Below are positions 16,383-25,010 of a stretch of 64,000 nucleotides of DNA, piece by piece (position 1 is the first letter of the stretch; each line of letters starts with the position of its first letter). The DNA lies in contig NZ_JAPNLE010000009.1 of assembly GCF_026627925.1 (NCBI RefSeq), positions 310,001 through 374,000 on the forward strand, given 5' to 3'. The notes below the pieces were generated by a model. The model was not told where the DNA came from. It was given only the letters and a program-made list of their open reading frames with translations, and did not search any database. This stretch comes from Cupriavidus sp. D39. Its GTDB lineage: Bacteria > Pseudomonadota > Gammaproteobacteria > Burkholderiales > Burkholderiaceae. A program made the translations under genes and the position numbers.

Positions 16383-17414
16383 TCAGCGTTCCACGGTGCG
16401 GTTCCATCGGTTAGTCCACTCGGCGCGCTTGTCGTTGACAAGCGTCCAGTTGGTCGGCAGCAGCTTGTCGATCTGCGCCTTGCCATAGGGCACTTTGGCC
16501 GATACCTTGGCATCGAGCGCGGTCTTGGCATTGACCGGCCCCCAGCCCTGCGAATCCGCCAGCATGGCCTGCACATCCGGTGTCAGCAGGTACTGGACCA
16601 GCGCCTGCGCCTGCGCGGGCACATCGCTTTGCACCACCGGGCAGGCCGCGATCATCAAGGCGGGGGCGCCTTCCTTGGGGTAGACGAATTCCACCGGGAA
16701 GCCGGTATCCTTCAGGCTCTGCACGCGGCCGCTGCCCCACACGGCGAGCGCGATATCGCCGTTCTGGAAGAGTTCGGTCATCTTGCCCGGCGACGGTTCC
16801 CAGGCCAGCACGTTTGGTCCCACCTCTTTGGTCAGTGCGGTGAAGCCGGGGTCGATGCTTTGCTCGCTGCCCTTGCGCAGCTTGGCGAACATCACCAGCG
16901 TCTGCAGGCCGTAGGTATTGCTAATGGGCGGGATGGCGATCTTCTGCTTCAGCTTCTTGTCCGCCAGCGCCTCCCAGGAATCCGGCTTGGGCAGGCCAGC
17001 CTTCTTGAAGGCTTCGGTGTTGTAGGCCAGGCCGGTGGCCACCACGCCCACGGCGGTAGCCTTGTCGGTCAGGCGGGCAAGCGGATACAGCTCCTTGTAC
17101 ACCGGCGCATCCTTGAGCGTGTCGCAGAAGCCGAACTGCACCGCCTGGTACATGGGGCCGTCATCGAGCAGGACCACGTCCAGCTCCTGCCGGCCCTTCT
17201 GCGCCTGCAGCTTGGCCAGTGTGTCGGTGGAGTTGCCGGAGACATACACCACCTTGACCTTCTCCTTTGCTTCGAAGGCCGGGATGATCTTTTCCTTGAA
17301 CAGCTTTTCGGTCGAGCCGCCGTAGGAACCCACATACAAGGTGGGCTGCTGCGCCACGGCTGCCGATGCCGAGAATGCCGCCAGGATGGCTGCCGCCACA
17401 ATGTGCTGCTTCAT
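16383..17414 (-). CDS. periplasmic solute-binding protein (PotD-like, ABC importer)
   Basis: A 343-residue protein with a clear Sec signal peptide (MKQHIVAAAILAAFSASAAVAQ, cleavage near residue 22). It is a type II binding protein of the spermidine/putrescine/thiamine group (LYVGSYGGSTEKLFKEKIIPAFE, then a C-terminal WVNRW-like end). It is the first gene of the operon and is transcribed divergently from the LysR gene at 17612. It probably binds the opine- or polyamine-like substrate later oxidised by the HcnABC-like enzymes. Confidence 0.85.
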   Translation of the reverse strand: MKQHIVAAAILAAFSASAAVAQQPTLYVGSYGGSTEKLFKEKIIPAFEAKEKVKVVYVSGNSTDTLAKLQAQKGRQELDVVLLDDGPMYQAVQFGFCDTLKDAPVYKELYPLARLTDKATAVGVVATGLAYNTEAFKKAGLPKPDSWEALADKKLKQKIAIPPISNTYGLQTLVMFAKLRKGSEQSIDPGFTALTKEVGPNVLAWEPSPGKMTELFQNGDIALAVWGSGRVQSLKDTGFPVEFVYPKEGAPALMIAACPVVQSDVPAQAQALVQYLLTPDVQAMLADSQGWGPVNAKTALDAKVSAKVPYGKAQIDKLLPTNWTLVNDKRAEWTNRWNRTVER

Positions 17415-17585
17415 CTTTTCCTTCCTCCGTGTGCACCGGTAATGGGCGGCGCTTCACCAAATCAATGCAAAAAAGTTATGGTTGCGCCGCAACAGAAAAT
17501 TCGGAAACAGGCTGCGTGAATCCTTGCTGCCGGGCATAGATTAGAGGGGCTGCCAACACTTGGAAAATTCTTTTTTGGCCTGTCC

Positions 17586-17600
17586 ATAACATGGTGTTAT
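17586..17600. promoter_or_regulatory. LysR-type dyad in the divergent promoter
   Basis: ATAAC-N5-GTTAT (17586-17590 and 17596-17600) is a T-N11-A-type dyad only 11 bases before the lysR ATG, in the 197-bp gap between the divergent binding-protein and lysR genes. It is a good candidate for autorepression and activation of the operon. There is no experimental support. Confidence 0.5.
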
Positions 17601-17611
17601 AGACTTACGGC

Positions 17612-18520
17612 ATGAAGATCCGACAACTCGAAGCCTTCCGCGCCGTCATGCTTTGCCAGACGGTGACGCGCGCCGCGGAAATGCTGCATATCTCACAGCC
17701 GGCCGCCACCCGGCTCATTGCCGACCTTGAGGAATCTGTTGGCTTTGCCCTGTTCGAGCGTGTGCGCGGCAGGTTGTACCCGACCGCCGAGGCGCAGGTG
17801 CTCCATGAGGAGGTGCAGCGTTCATTGGTCGGGGTGGAGCGCATCGCGCTGGCCGCGCAGGACATCCGCGATCTGCAGCGCGGCTCGCTGCAGATTGCGG
17901 CGGCGCCCGCGCTGGCCTTGTCCTTCCTGCCGCGCGCCATCGCGGAGTTCCTGACGCAGCACGGTCAGACGCAGATCTCCATGCTGACGCACTCATCCCG
18001 CACCGTGGTGGACATGGTGGTGGGGCAGCGCTGCGATGTCGGCCTGGCGATCCTGTCGATGAACCACCCCAGTACGCATGGCGAGCGGCTGATCTCCACG
18101 CGGATGGTGTGCGCGCTGCCGGTCGGGCACCGGCTGTGCGCCGAGGCGGTGATCCGGCCGCATGACCTGGCGGGCGAGAAATTTGTCTCGCATCCGCGCG
18201 CGCTGGATTCGCGCCTGCAGATCGATGCGCTGTTCGCGTCCTATGGGATCGAGCGCCAGTTGCAGGTGGAAACGCAGGTGTCGTGGAGCATCTGCGCATT
18301 CGTCGAGGCGGGCCTGGGGGTGGCGCTGATCGATCCGATCACCGCGCTGGAGTATCGCGGCAAGGGCATTTGCTTTCGCGTCTTCGAGCCGCAGTTGACC
18401 ACGGATTTTTCCGTGCTGTTTTCGACCCAGCGGCCGCCGTCGCTGTTGCTGAAATCGTTTATCGCCCACACGCGTGCGTTCGCGCTCGCCCAGTTGGACC
18501 CGCAACTGGTGGTGGCATGA
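17612..18520 (+). CDS. LysR-family regulator of the amine/opine operon (OccR/NocR-like)
   Basis: 302 residues. The N-terminal winged HTH (residues 1-60, KIRQLEAFRAVMLCQTVTRA ... SQPAATRLIADLEESVG) is followed by a PBP2-type effector domain. The opening and the AALYIRFFEP-like C-terminal part resemble the NocR/OccR group that controls opine catabolism. Its divergent orientation next to the transporter/oxidase operon and the dyad at 17586 fit a local activator responding to the imported substrate. Confidence 0.87.
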   Translation: MKIRQLEAFRAVMLCQTVTRAAEMLHISQPAATRLIADLEESVGFALFERVRGRLYPTAEAQVLHEEVQRSLVGVERIALAAQDIRDLQRGSLQIAAAPALALSFLPRAIAEFLTQHGQTQISMLTHSSRTVVDMVVGQRCDVGLAILSMNHPSTHGERLISTRMVCALPVGHRLCAEAVIRPHDLAGEKFVSHPRALDSRLQIDALFASYGIERQLQVETQVSWSICAFVEAGLGVALIDPITALEYRGKGICFRVFEPQLTTDFSVLFSTQRPPSLLLKSFIAHTRAFALAQLDPQLVVA

Positions 18521-18549
18521 GGGTGGTATGTGGGTTGTATGGGAGTCGC

Positions 18550-18583
18550 CACAAGCGGCGCAGGTCCGACTGCGCCGCTTGTG
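18550..18583. terminator. strong hairpin between convergent lysR and hyuB
   Basis: A perfect 14-bp stem (18550-18563 with 18570-18583) and a 6-base loop, placed 30 bases after the lysR stop and 20 bases before the hyuB stop. It suits a bidirectional terminator despite lacking a long T-run. It is followed by a short direct repeat of CCGCTTGTG. Confidence 0.65.
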
Positions 18584-18603
18584 CCGCTTGTGCCGCTCGC
18601 AGC

Positions 18604-20289
18604 TTAGGGCAGGTCGTCGACGTAGCCGGGATAGGCTTGCCGCGCCACGGCGGGCGTCACCTTGCCGTCGCGCAGGTCCCGCGCCAGTGCCTGGGCGTTG
18701 CGCTGCGCGGGATCGCCATAGCCGCCGCCGCCCGGTGTTTCCATGCGCACGCTCTCGCCGGCCTCCAGCGCGATATTGGCGGTCTTGGAGAACAGCTCGC
18801 TTTGCTGCGCGGTGCCGGAGTTCCGCACCAGCCGCGCGCGGCGGCCGTCATTGCCGCCATCGACGCCGGCGGGCACGCCCACCGTATGGCTGTCCGAGCG
18901 CGCGGAAAAGACTATGCCCGGCACCAGCGCGCAGATCTGCTTGGCGATGCCTAGGCCCCCGCGCGTGCGGCCGGCGCCGCCGGAGTCGGGAATCATCGCG
19001 TACTCGTCCATGCGCAACGGATACTCGTTCTCCAGCGCCTCGACCGGTAGGTTGGACGTGTTGGTCATATGCACGTGCACCGCGTCCATGCCGTCGCCGT
19101 CATAGCGTGCGCCGCTGCCGCCGCCGATCGTCTCCAGGTAGACAAAGTCGCCCGCACGCTGGCGCAAGCGCCCGGAGAACACGATAGCCGGGCAGGAGTC
19201 ATTGCCCGAGGCCATGATCTTTTCCGCCGGCAGCAGGCCGCGGAAGGCGCCGAAGATGGCGCCCGCTACCTTCTGCGCGGTGATGGAGCGCGCCCCCACC
19301 GCCGCGGGCGGCTCGGGATTGGTGATGGTGCCGCGAGGCGCGCTGATGCTGATGGGGTCGAACATGCCGGCATTGGGCACGAGCTCCGGGTCCAGCAGCG
19401 CCTTGACGGCGTAGTACACGGTGGCGCGCAAAGCATTGATCGGCAGGTTCATGGCGCCGCGCGCCTGCCTGCCTGAGCCGGTGAAGTCGAAATGCAGTCT
19501 TCCTTGCGCCACGGTCAGGGTAACGCAGATGGGCACCGGATCGCCTCCCATGCCGTCGTCGTCCAGGTAGCTGGTGAACGTGTAGTTGCCCTCGCGCAGC
19601 TCGGCCACGCGGTTGGCCAGCCTGCGGCGGGTATAGCGGATCACGTCTTCCACCGAGCGCAGCACGGCCTCGAGCCCCATCTGGCGCAGTAGCCCGCGCA
19701 CCGCCTCGGCGCCGCGCGCGTTGGTGGCCATCTGCACGCGCAGGTCCAGCATGCGTTCCTCCGGATCGCGCGTATTGCTGCAGACCAGGCGCAGCAGGTC
19801 GCCATTGAGCTCGCCGCCACGCGCGATGCGGCAGGCCGGGATGCGCACGCCTTCCTCGAAGATGCTGCGCAGCGTGCCGGCGATGGACCCTGGCACTGCG
19901 CCGCCCACGTCCGAATGGTGCGCGATATTGGCGGTAAAGAAGCGCAGCGTGCCTTCCCAGAATACCGGGGTGACGATGTTGATGTCAGGCAGGTGGCTGC
20001 CGTTGGCCAGGTAGGGGTCGTTGCAGATAAAGACATCGCCGTCGCGGATGGTATCCGCGGGAAACTGTGCCAGCACTGCCTCGATGGCGCCATTCAGCGA
20101 GCCCAGGTGCAGCGGGATCTGCGTGCCCTGGGCCACCAGCCGCCCGGCCGCATCGAACAGCGCCACCGAGCAGTCCTTGCGCTCCTTGATATTGGTGGAG
20201 AACGAGGCCCGCACCAGCGTGTTGTTCATGTCCTCGGTGATGGACAGCAGCCGGTTGCTGAACACTTCCATCTCGATGGGGTCGGCCAA
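18604..20289 (-). CDS. hyuB: hydantoinase/oxoprolinase subunit B (HyuB)
   Basis: 561 residues as read from TTG 20289, covering the whole HydantoinaseB domain (EVFSNRLLSITEDMNNTLVRASFSTNIKERKDCS..., GGGSGARYDGDGMD, and METPGGGGYGDP near the end). The better start is probably ATG 20333, which overlaps the hyuA stop by 11 bases. It is out of frame by one base in the C5 run at 20316-20320, and restoring it would give 576 residues. With HyuA it forms an ATP-dependent N-methylhydantoinase, 5-oxoprolinase or related amidohydrolase; the exact substrate cannot be told. It acts in the cytoplasm. Confidence 0.87.
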   Translation of the reverse strand: MADPIEMEVFSNRLLSITEDMNNTLVRASFSTNIKERKDCSVALFDAAGRLVAQGTQIPLHLGSLNGAIEAVLAQFPADTIRDGDVFICNDPYLANGSHLPDINIVTPVFWEGTLRFFTANIAHHSDVGGAVPGSIAGTLRSIFEEGVRIPACRIARGGELNGDLLRLVCSNTRDPEERMLDLRVQMATNARGAEAVRGLLRQMGLEAVLRSVEDVIRYTRRRLANRVAELREGNYTFTSYLDDDGMGGDPVPICVTLTVAQGRLHFDFTGSGRQARGAMNLPINALRATVYYAVKALLDPELVPNAGMFDPISISAPRGTITNPEPPAAVGARSITAQKVAGAIFGAFRGLLPAEKIMASGNDSCPAIVFSGRLRQRAGDFVYLETIGGGSGARYDGDGMDAVHVHMTNTSNLPVEALENEYPLRMDEYAMIPDSGGAGRTRGGLGIAKQICALVPGIVFSARSDSHTVGVPAGVDGGNDGRRARLVRNSGTAQQSELFSKTANIALEAGESVRMETPGGGGYGDPAQRNAQALARDLRDGKVTPAVARQAYPGYVDDLP

Positions 20290-20322
20290 TGCGTCCTGGC
20301 TCGGGTCTGCGGCGCGGGGGAT

Positions 20323-22452
20323 TCAATGGACATGTTCGCTTTCCTGTATCGCCTGGCTTGCTTTGATGCCCTGGCCTGGCTGGCTCGTGCGGTGGGACTC
20401 ACGCTGGCCGGCGGCCACCGTGACGATGAGGTTGCCATAGGCGTCGACCTCGGCATGGTGGGTGGGGCCGAGCACGGTGGTCGAGCTCATTTCCTCGATC
20501 ACCGCCGGGCCGTCGATACGCAGGCCCGCGCAGAGCCGGTCGCGATCGTAGACCGGCGACAGGCGCCAGCCATGCGCGCGGCCGTGGTAGACCTTCCGTT
20601 CTCCCGTCAGGGACTGGGCCAGCGTGCCGCCGGCACGGGCCGGCGCGAGCAGGGCCTTGATGACGTTGCCGACCGCCTGCACCCGGCAGTTGATGATCTG
20701 CACCGCCCGTCCCGGCACCTGGTAGCCGTACTCGCGCGCATGCTCGGCCTCGAACGCCGCCAGGAAGGGCGCCAGCTGGTCGCCGTCGATGGCCTCCATG
20801 GGCACCTGGACCTCGAAGTTCTGGCCGTCGTAGCGGGCATCGATGGCGTAGTGCAGGCGCTGGCTGGCCGGCGCCACATGCTCGGCCTCGAGCCAGGCCT
20901 GCGCTTCGCCGCGCAACTGGGCGAAAGCACTGACCACGCCTTCCCAGCCGTCGCCATCGGCCAGCGAGATCTCACTGCGCACGAAGTCGAACGAGATATC
21001 GGTTAGCAGGATGCCGCGCGCGCACATGGTGCCAGGCTCCTGCGGCACGATCACTTTGGGAATGCCGCATTCCTCGGCCACCTCCACCGCATGCAGTGGC
21101 CCGGCCCCGCCATAGGCGTACAGCGCGAACCGCGACAGGTCGTAGCCGCGCTCGGTGGACACGGCGCGGATGGCGCGGCTCATATTGGCGTTGGCGATGC
21201 GGATGATGCCCTCGGCGGCGTCTTCCAGCGGGATCCGCAGCGGCGCTGCCACCTGCTCGGCAATCACGCGGCGGGCACCCGCCAGGTCCACCGGCATGCG
21301 GCCCTTGAGCAGCGCGACCGGGTTGAGGCGCTGCAGCGTGATCTGCGCATCGGTGATGGTGGGCTCGGTGCCCCCGCGCGCATAGCCCACGGGGCCGGGC
21401 ACGGCCCCCGCGCTATGCGGGCCGACCTTGAGCGAGCCGGCGTCGTCGCGCCAGGCGATGCTGCCGCCGCCCGCGCCGATCACGTGGATGTCCACCATCG
21501 GCGTCTTGACCGGATAGCCAGCCACGTGGCGGTTCGAGGTGAACAGCGGCCGGCCCGCGGAAATCAGCGAGACGTCGGTGCTGGTGCCGCCGACATCGAA
21601 GGTGACCAGGTCGGGCCGGCCGATGGCGCGGCCCACCGCGGCCGCGCCCACCACGCCGGCGGCGGGGCCGGAGAGGCAGGTGCGCACCGGATACTGGCGC
21701 ACCGCGGCGGCCGACATCAGGCCGCCGTTGGAATGGATGGTGTAGGGCCGCTGGGCAATGCCCAGCTCGGCCACGCGTGCCATGAAGCGGTCCAGGTAGC
21801 GTGCCATGCGCGGGCCCACGGCAGCGTTCAGCACGGTGGTGGAAAGCCGCTCGTACTCGCGGAATTCCGGCAGTACCTCGCTCGACAGGCTGATATATGC
21901 GCCGGGCATGACCTCTTCCACGATGGCGCGGGCGCGCTGCTCGTGCGCCGGATTGCGGTAGGCATGCAGGAAGCAGATCGTCACCGCCTCCAGGCCGGCG
22001 GCGCGCAGGGCTTGCGCGGCGCGGCGCACGGCCGCTTCGTCCAGTGGCGTGACCACCTGGCCCTGCGCATCCAGCCGCTCCGGCACTTCGATGCGGTGCG
22101 CGCGGGGCACCAGCACCGGCGGCTTGGTCACGCTGTAGTCGAACAGGTGAGGGCGGGTCTGCCGGCCGATCTCCAGGATGTCGCGGAAGCCCTGGGTGGT
22201 GATCAGGCCCACTGCCGCGCCTTTGCGCTCGATGATGAGATTGGTGGCCACGGTGGTGCCGTGGCCCACGTGCGCCACCTCGGCGGGCGCCACGCCGTGC
22301 TCGCGCAGCAGTTCGGCAATGCCGCGCTCGATGGCCTCGGACGGGTCGTGCGGGGTGGAGGGGACTTTATGGAACTGCACGGCCCCGGCCGCCTCGTCGA
22401 TCATGGTGAAGTCGGTGAAGGTGCCACCGACGTCGATACCGATTCGGTACAT
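20323..22452 (-). CDS. hyuA: hydantoinase/oxoprolinase subunit A (HyuA)
   Basis: 709 residues. The N-terminal GIDVGGTFTDFTMID motif (residues 4-18) is the actin-like phosphate-binding loop of hydantoinase A/oxoprolinase proteins. The middle domain carries the second ATPase segment (VTFDVGGTSTDVSLI) and the C-terminal domain follows (RLHYAIDARYDGQNFEVQVP). ATG 22452 has AGGAA 8 bases upstream, and the longer upstream reading has no domain content. It couples ATP hydrolysis to ring opening with HyuB. Its neighbours, a Bug receptor and a LysR gene, suggest uptake and use of a cyclic amide or hydantoin-like acid. Confidence 0.88.
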   Translation of the reverse strand: MYRIGIDVGGTFTDFTMIDEAAGAVQFHKVPSTPHDPSEAIERGIAELLREHGVAPAEVAHVGHGTTVATNLIIERKGAAVGLITTQGFRDILEIGRQTRPHLFDYSVTKPPVLVPRAHRIEVPERLDAQGQVVTPLDEAAVRRAAQALRAAGLEAVTICFLHAYRNPAHEQRARAIVEEVMPGAYISLSSEVLPEFREYERLSTTVLNAAVGPRMARYLDRFMARVAELGIAQRPYTIHSNGGLMSAAAVRQYPVRTCLSGPAAGVVGAAAVGRAIGRPDLVTFDVGGTSTDVSLISAGRPLFTSNRHVAGYPVKTPMVDIHVIGAGGGSIAWRDDAGSLKVGPHSAGAVPGPVGYARGGTEPTITDAQITLQRLNPVALLKGRMPVDLAGARRVIAEQVAAPLRIPLEDAAEGIIRIANANMSRAIRAVSTERGYDLSRFALYAYGGAGPLHAVEVAEECGIPKVIVPQEPGTMCARGILLTDISFDFVRSEISLADGDGWEGVVSAFAQLRGEAQAWLEAEHVAPASQRLHYAIDARYDGQNFEVQVPMEAIDGDQLAPFLAAFEAEHAREYGYQVPGRAVQIINCRVQAVGNVIKALLAPARAGGTLAQSLTGERKVYHGRAHGWRLSPVYDRDRLCAGLRIDGPAVIEEMSSTTVLGPTHHAEVDAYGNLIVTVAAGQRESHRTSQPGQGIKASQAIQESEHVH

Positions 22453-22564
22453 GTTGGGTTCCTGGGTTGCGCTGGTGAGGATGGGGAGCTGAGTGTTGGG
22501 GAGATCGGGAGTCGGACGCGCGCCTTGGCTGCCTGCCTGGCGGCAGGGGCAGCCCGGCAGCATC

Positions 22565-23547
22565 TCATTCGGGCTTGATGCCGGCGACCGCCGCCACCTT
22601 GTGCCATTTGGCGATGTCGGTACGGATGAACTGCGTGAACTCCGCCGGGGACATGCCTGACGGCTGGGCGCCTTGCTCGGTGAGGTAGCCGCTCATCTTC
22701 TTGTCATGCATGACCGCCATCAGTTCGCGCGACAGGCGGCCCGCGATCTCGGGCGGCATATTCGGCGGCCCGAACAGGCCGAACCAGACAATGGCCTCGA
22801 AACCCGGATAGCCGGACTCCGCCACCGTGGGCACCTCCGGCAGCATCGGCGAGCGCGTGAGCGACGTCACGGCGATGGGTTTGAGCTTGCCGCCCTTGAT
22901 GTAGCTGTAGGAGGTCATCACCACATCCATCATGCTGTTGACATGCCCGCCGATCAGGTCGGCCATGGCGGGGCCAGAGCCCTTGTAGGGCACATGGGTG
23001 AGCGATACCCCTGCGGTGGACTTGAACAGCTCGTAGGCCAGATGGTTCGATGTGCCCTGGCCATTGGAGGCAAAGGCGTACTTGCCCGGCTCGCGCTTGA
23101 GCAGGCCCACGAACTCTTTCATATTGCCGGCCGGCACCGCGTTGTTCACCACGAGCACGTTGGGGATGGTGGCGACCATGGTGAGCGGCGTGAAGTCCTT
23201 GAGCGGGTCGTATGGCAGCTTGGCGAACAGGCTGGGCGCCACCGCATGGGTGCTCACCGAACCCATCAGGATGGTGTAGCCATCCGCCTGCTGGCGCGCT
23301 ACGAACTCGCTGCCCACCGTGCCGCCCGCGCCGGGCCGGTTCTCCACCACCACGGTGCCCTTGACGCGCTCTCCCAGGTCCTCCGCGATCTTGCGCGCGA
23401 TCAGGTCCGTCGAACCGCCCGCGGCAAACGGCACAACCAGGCGGATCACCTTGGCCGGCCAGGGGCCTGCGCTTGCGCGCCGGTGCTGCCCAGCAGGAGT
23501 GGACACAAGACGGGGAGGCAGGACAACAGGTGCTTCAGGCGCGGCAT
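22565..23547 (-). CDS. Bug/TctC-family periplasmic receptor, frameshifted in the signal peptide
   Basis: The mature part is an intact Bug (TctC) solute receptor (KVIRLVVPFAAGGSTDLIAR ... GGTVGSEFVARQQADGYT ... IPNVLVVNN ... AEFTQFIRTDIAKWHKVA). The natural start is ATG 23547, which encodes a typical signal peptide (MPRLKHLLSCLPVL...GAQAQA) in the next frame. The two frames meet at the C4 run 23462-23465, and one added base gives 327 residues, the normal Bug length. Such receptors bind carboxylates for tripartite tricarboxylate transporters or act as stand-alone sensors. It follows the hyu genes' direction and faces the LysR gene at 23853. Confidence 0.85.
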
Positions 23548-23852
23548 CGCTTAGTTCTCCGTAGTGGGGGAACCGGCTGCGCAGCGCCCGCGGGCCCTGG
23601 TTTCGGGCTGGCAGGCTGGCCGGACCCCGTGCGCCGGGTACTTCGCCGAGCGGCATTGAGGCCGGCGCGACGAAAGCCGGTTGACCCCATATTAGGCAGG
23701 CTGCCGGCCGCCATGCGATACGGTCGCCTTTATACTGGTATCCATCAGACAAATACTGCGCGCCGCCGCTGGCATGGCTGCCAATGCACGTTGACAGCCT
23801 TTGGCGCTGGCACGGCGCTCGCTTAAGCTGTGTTCCTAATGGATCCGAGCCC

Positions 23853-24746
23853 ATGAAAAGTGCCGACCTGAACCTTGTCACGCACTTCGATGCACTCATT
23901 TCGTGCCGCAACGTGTCCCGTGCGGCCGAGCAGATGCAGCTTTCCCAGCCCGCCATGAGCGCGGCGCTGAGCCGCCTGCGGCGGCTGTTCAATGACCCGC
24001 TGCTGGTACGCGAAGGCGCGCAGTGGAAGGCCACCGCACGGGCGCTGGAGTTGCACCGGACCTTTGCCCCTATCCTGCAGCAGTGGCAAGCCGCCACCGC
24101 GCCGCGCGAGGAATTCTCGCCGGCCAGCAGCAAGCGCGTGATCTCCATCTATGCGACCGACTATGTCCAGTTCACCGTGTTGCCCAAGGTCGTGGCCAGG
24201 GTGGCGCAGGAAGCGCCGCATATGCAGTTGCGCGTGTTTCCCGCGCGCCTGCAGCACGGCCTGAGCATGCTCGAGACCAACCATGTCGAACTGATCGCCG
24301 GCTACTACCCAGAGCCGGCGCCCAACCTGCGCGCGCGCTTCCTGTTCGAGGAGCCCACGGTATGCCTGATGCGCGCCGGCCATCCCTCGCTGGAGCGCCC
24401 TTGGAACCTCAACGCCTTCCTGCGCTACAAACATATCGACCTGGCCGCGCATACCCGCTACTTCAGCGAGCGGATCGACCGTGCGCTGGAAGGGTTGGGC
24501 CGGAGCCGGCAACTGGCGGTCACGTTATCGAGCTACCTGGCCTGCCCGCATGTGGTCGCCGCGTCCGACATGATCGCGACTTTGCCCAGCAGCGTCGCCA
24601 ACGCCCTGGCACGCAGCACCGGTACGGTGATCAAGGAGGTTCCGATCTCCCTGCCGGCACTCAGCGTGTCCCTGTACTGGCATGAGCGCTACCAGACCGA
24701 TCAGGGGCATGCATGGCTGCGGCAGGTGATCGGGGATATTTTTTGA
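23853..24746 (+). CDS. LysR-family regulator (NodD-like group) of the hyu/Bug genes
   Basis: 297 residues. The N-terminal HTH (ADLNLVTHFDALISCRNVSRAAEQMQLSQPAMSAALSRLR) and the PBP2 effector domain belong to the NodD/NahR-like branch. The start at 23853 is chosen for the HTH boundary. It is divergent from the Bug receptor gene (about 305 bp gap), so local control of that operon is likely. A 60-bp piece of its effector domain is duplicated at 269-327. Confidence 0.85.
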   Translation: MKSADLNLVTHFDALISCRNVSRAAEQMQLSQPAMSAALSRLRRLFNDPLLVREGAQWKATARALELHRTFAPILQQWQAATAPREEFSPASSKRVISIYATDYVQFTVLPKVVARVAQEAPHMQLRVFPARLQHGLSMLETNHVELIAGYYPEPAPNLRARFLFEEPTVCLMRAGHPSLERPWNLNAFLRYKHIDLAAHTRYFSERIDRALEGLGRSRQLAVTLSSYLACPHVVAASDMIATLPSSVANALARSTGTVIKEVPISLPALSVSLYWHERYQTDQGHAWLRQVIGDIF

Positions 24747-24814
24747 TGGCAACTGCTTAAGCAAGCTCAGCGATAGGTTTGTTCGACCAGCGTTCTCAAT
24801 GCCGCCGGTTCGCT

Positions 24815-24958
24815 CCCCTCTCCCGCGCGCGGGAGAGGGGCTGGGGAGAGGGCGGGCGCTCGTTACGCCTGCGTGCTGGACAACCCCACGGGCTTCGCTT
24901 GACGTGGCTCCTAGCTAAGCCACCCCTCTCCCCGGCCCTCTCCCCTGAGGGGAGAGGG
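24815..24958. repeat. pair of CCTCTCCC palindromic repeats
   Basis: A perfect 26-nt palindrome (24815-24840) and a second hairpin (CCCTCTCCCC-TGA-GGGGAGAGGG, 24936-24958) flank about 95 bases. Both are of the GGGAGAGG type common as dispersed extragenic palindromes in Burkholderiales. They lie between the convergent lysR (ends 24746) and hipA (ends 25011) genes and may also terminate transcription. Confidence 0.65.
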
Positions 24959-25010
24959 AGTGACAGCCGTCGTCATGGCGCGCGGCTTTGGCCCGTTCGG
25001 CGGCTTTGTC

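Noticed and set aside
21091..22578. 495-codon plus-strand frame opposite hyuA
   Set aside because: His/Ala/Gly-rich antisense shadow of a well-supported gene.
23548..24148. Long N-terminal extension of the Bug receptor
   Set aside because: It overlaps the divergent LysR gene and lacks a signal peptide. The true signal peptide lies in the next frame at 23547.
24815..24958. Possible CRISPR-like repeat pair
   Set aside because: Only two palindromic copies with no repeat-spacer periodicity; typical extragenic palindromes.
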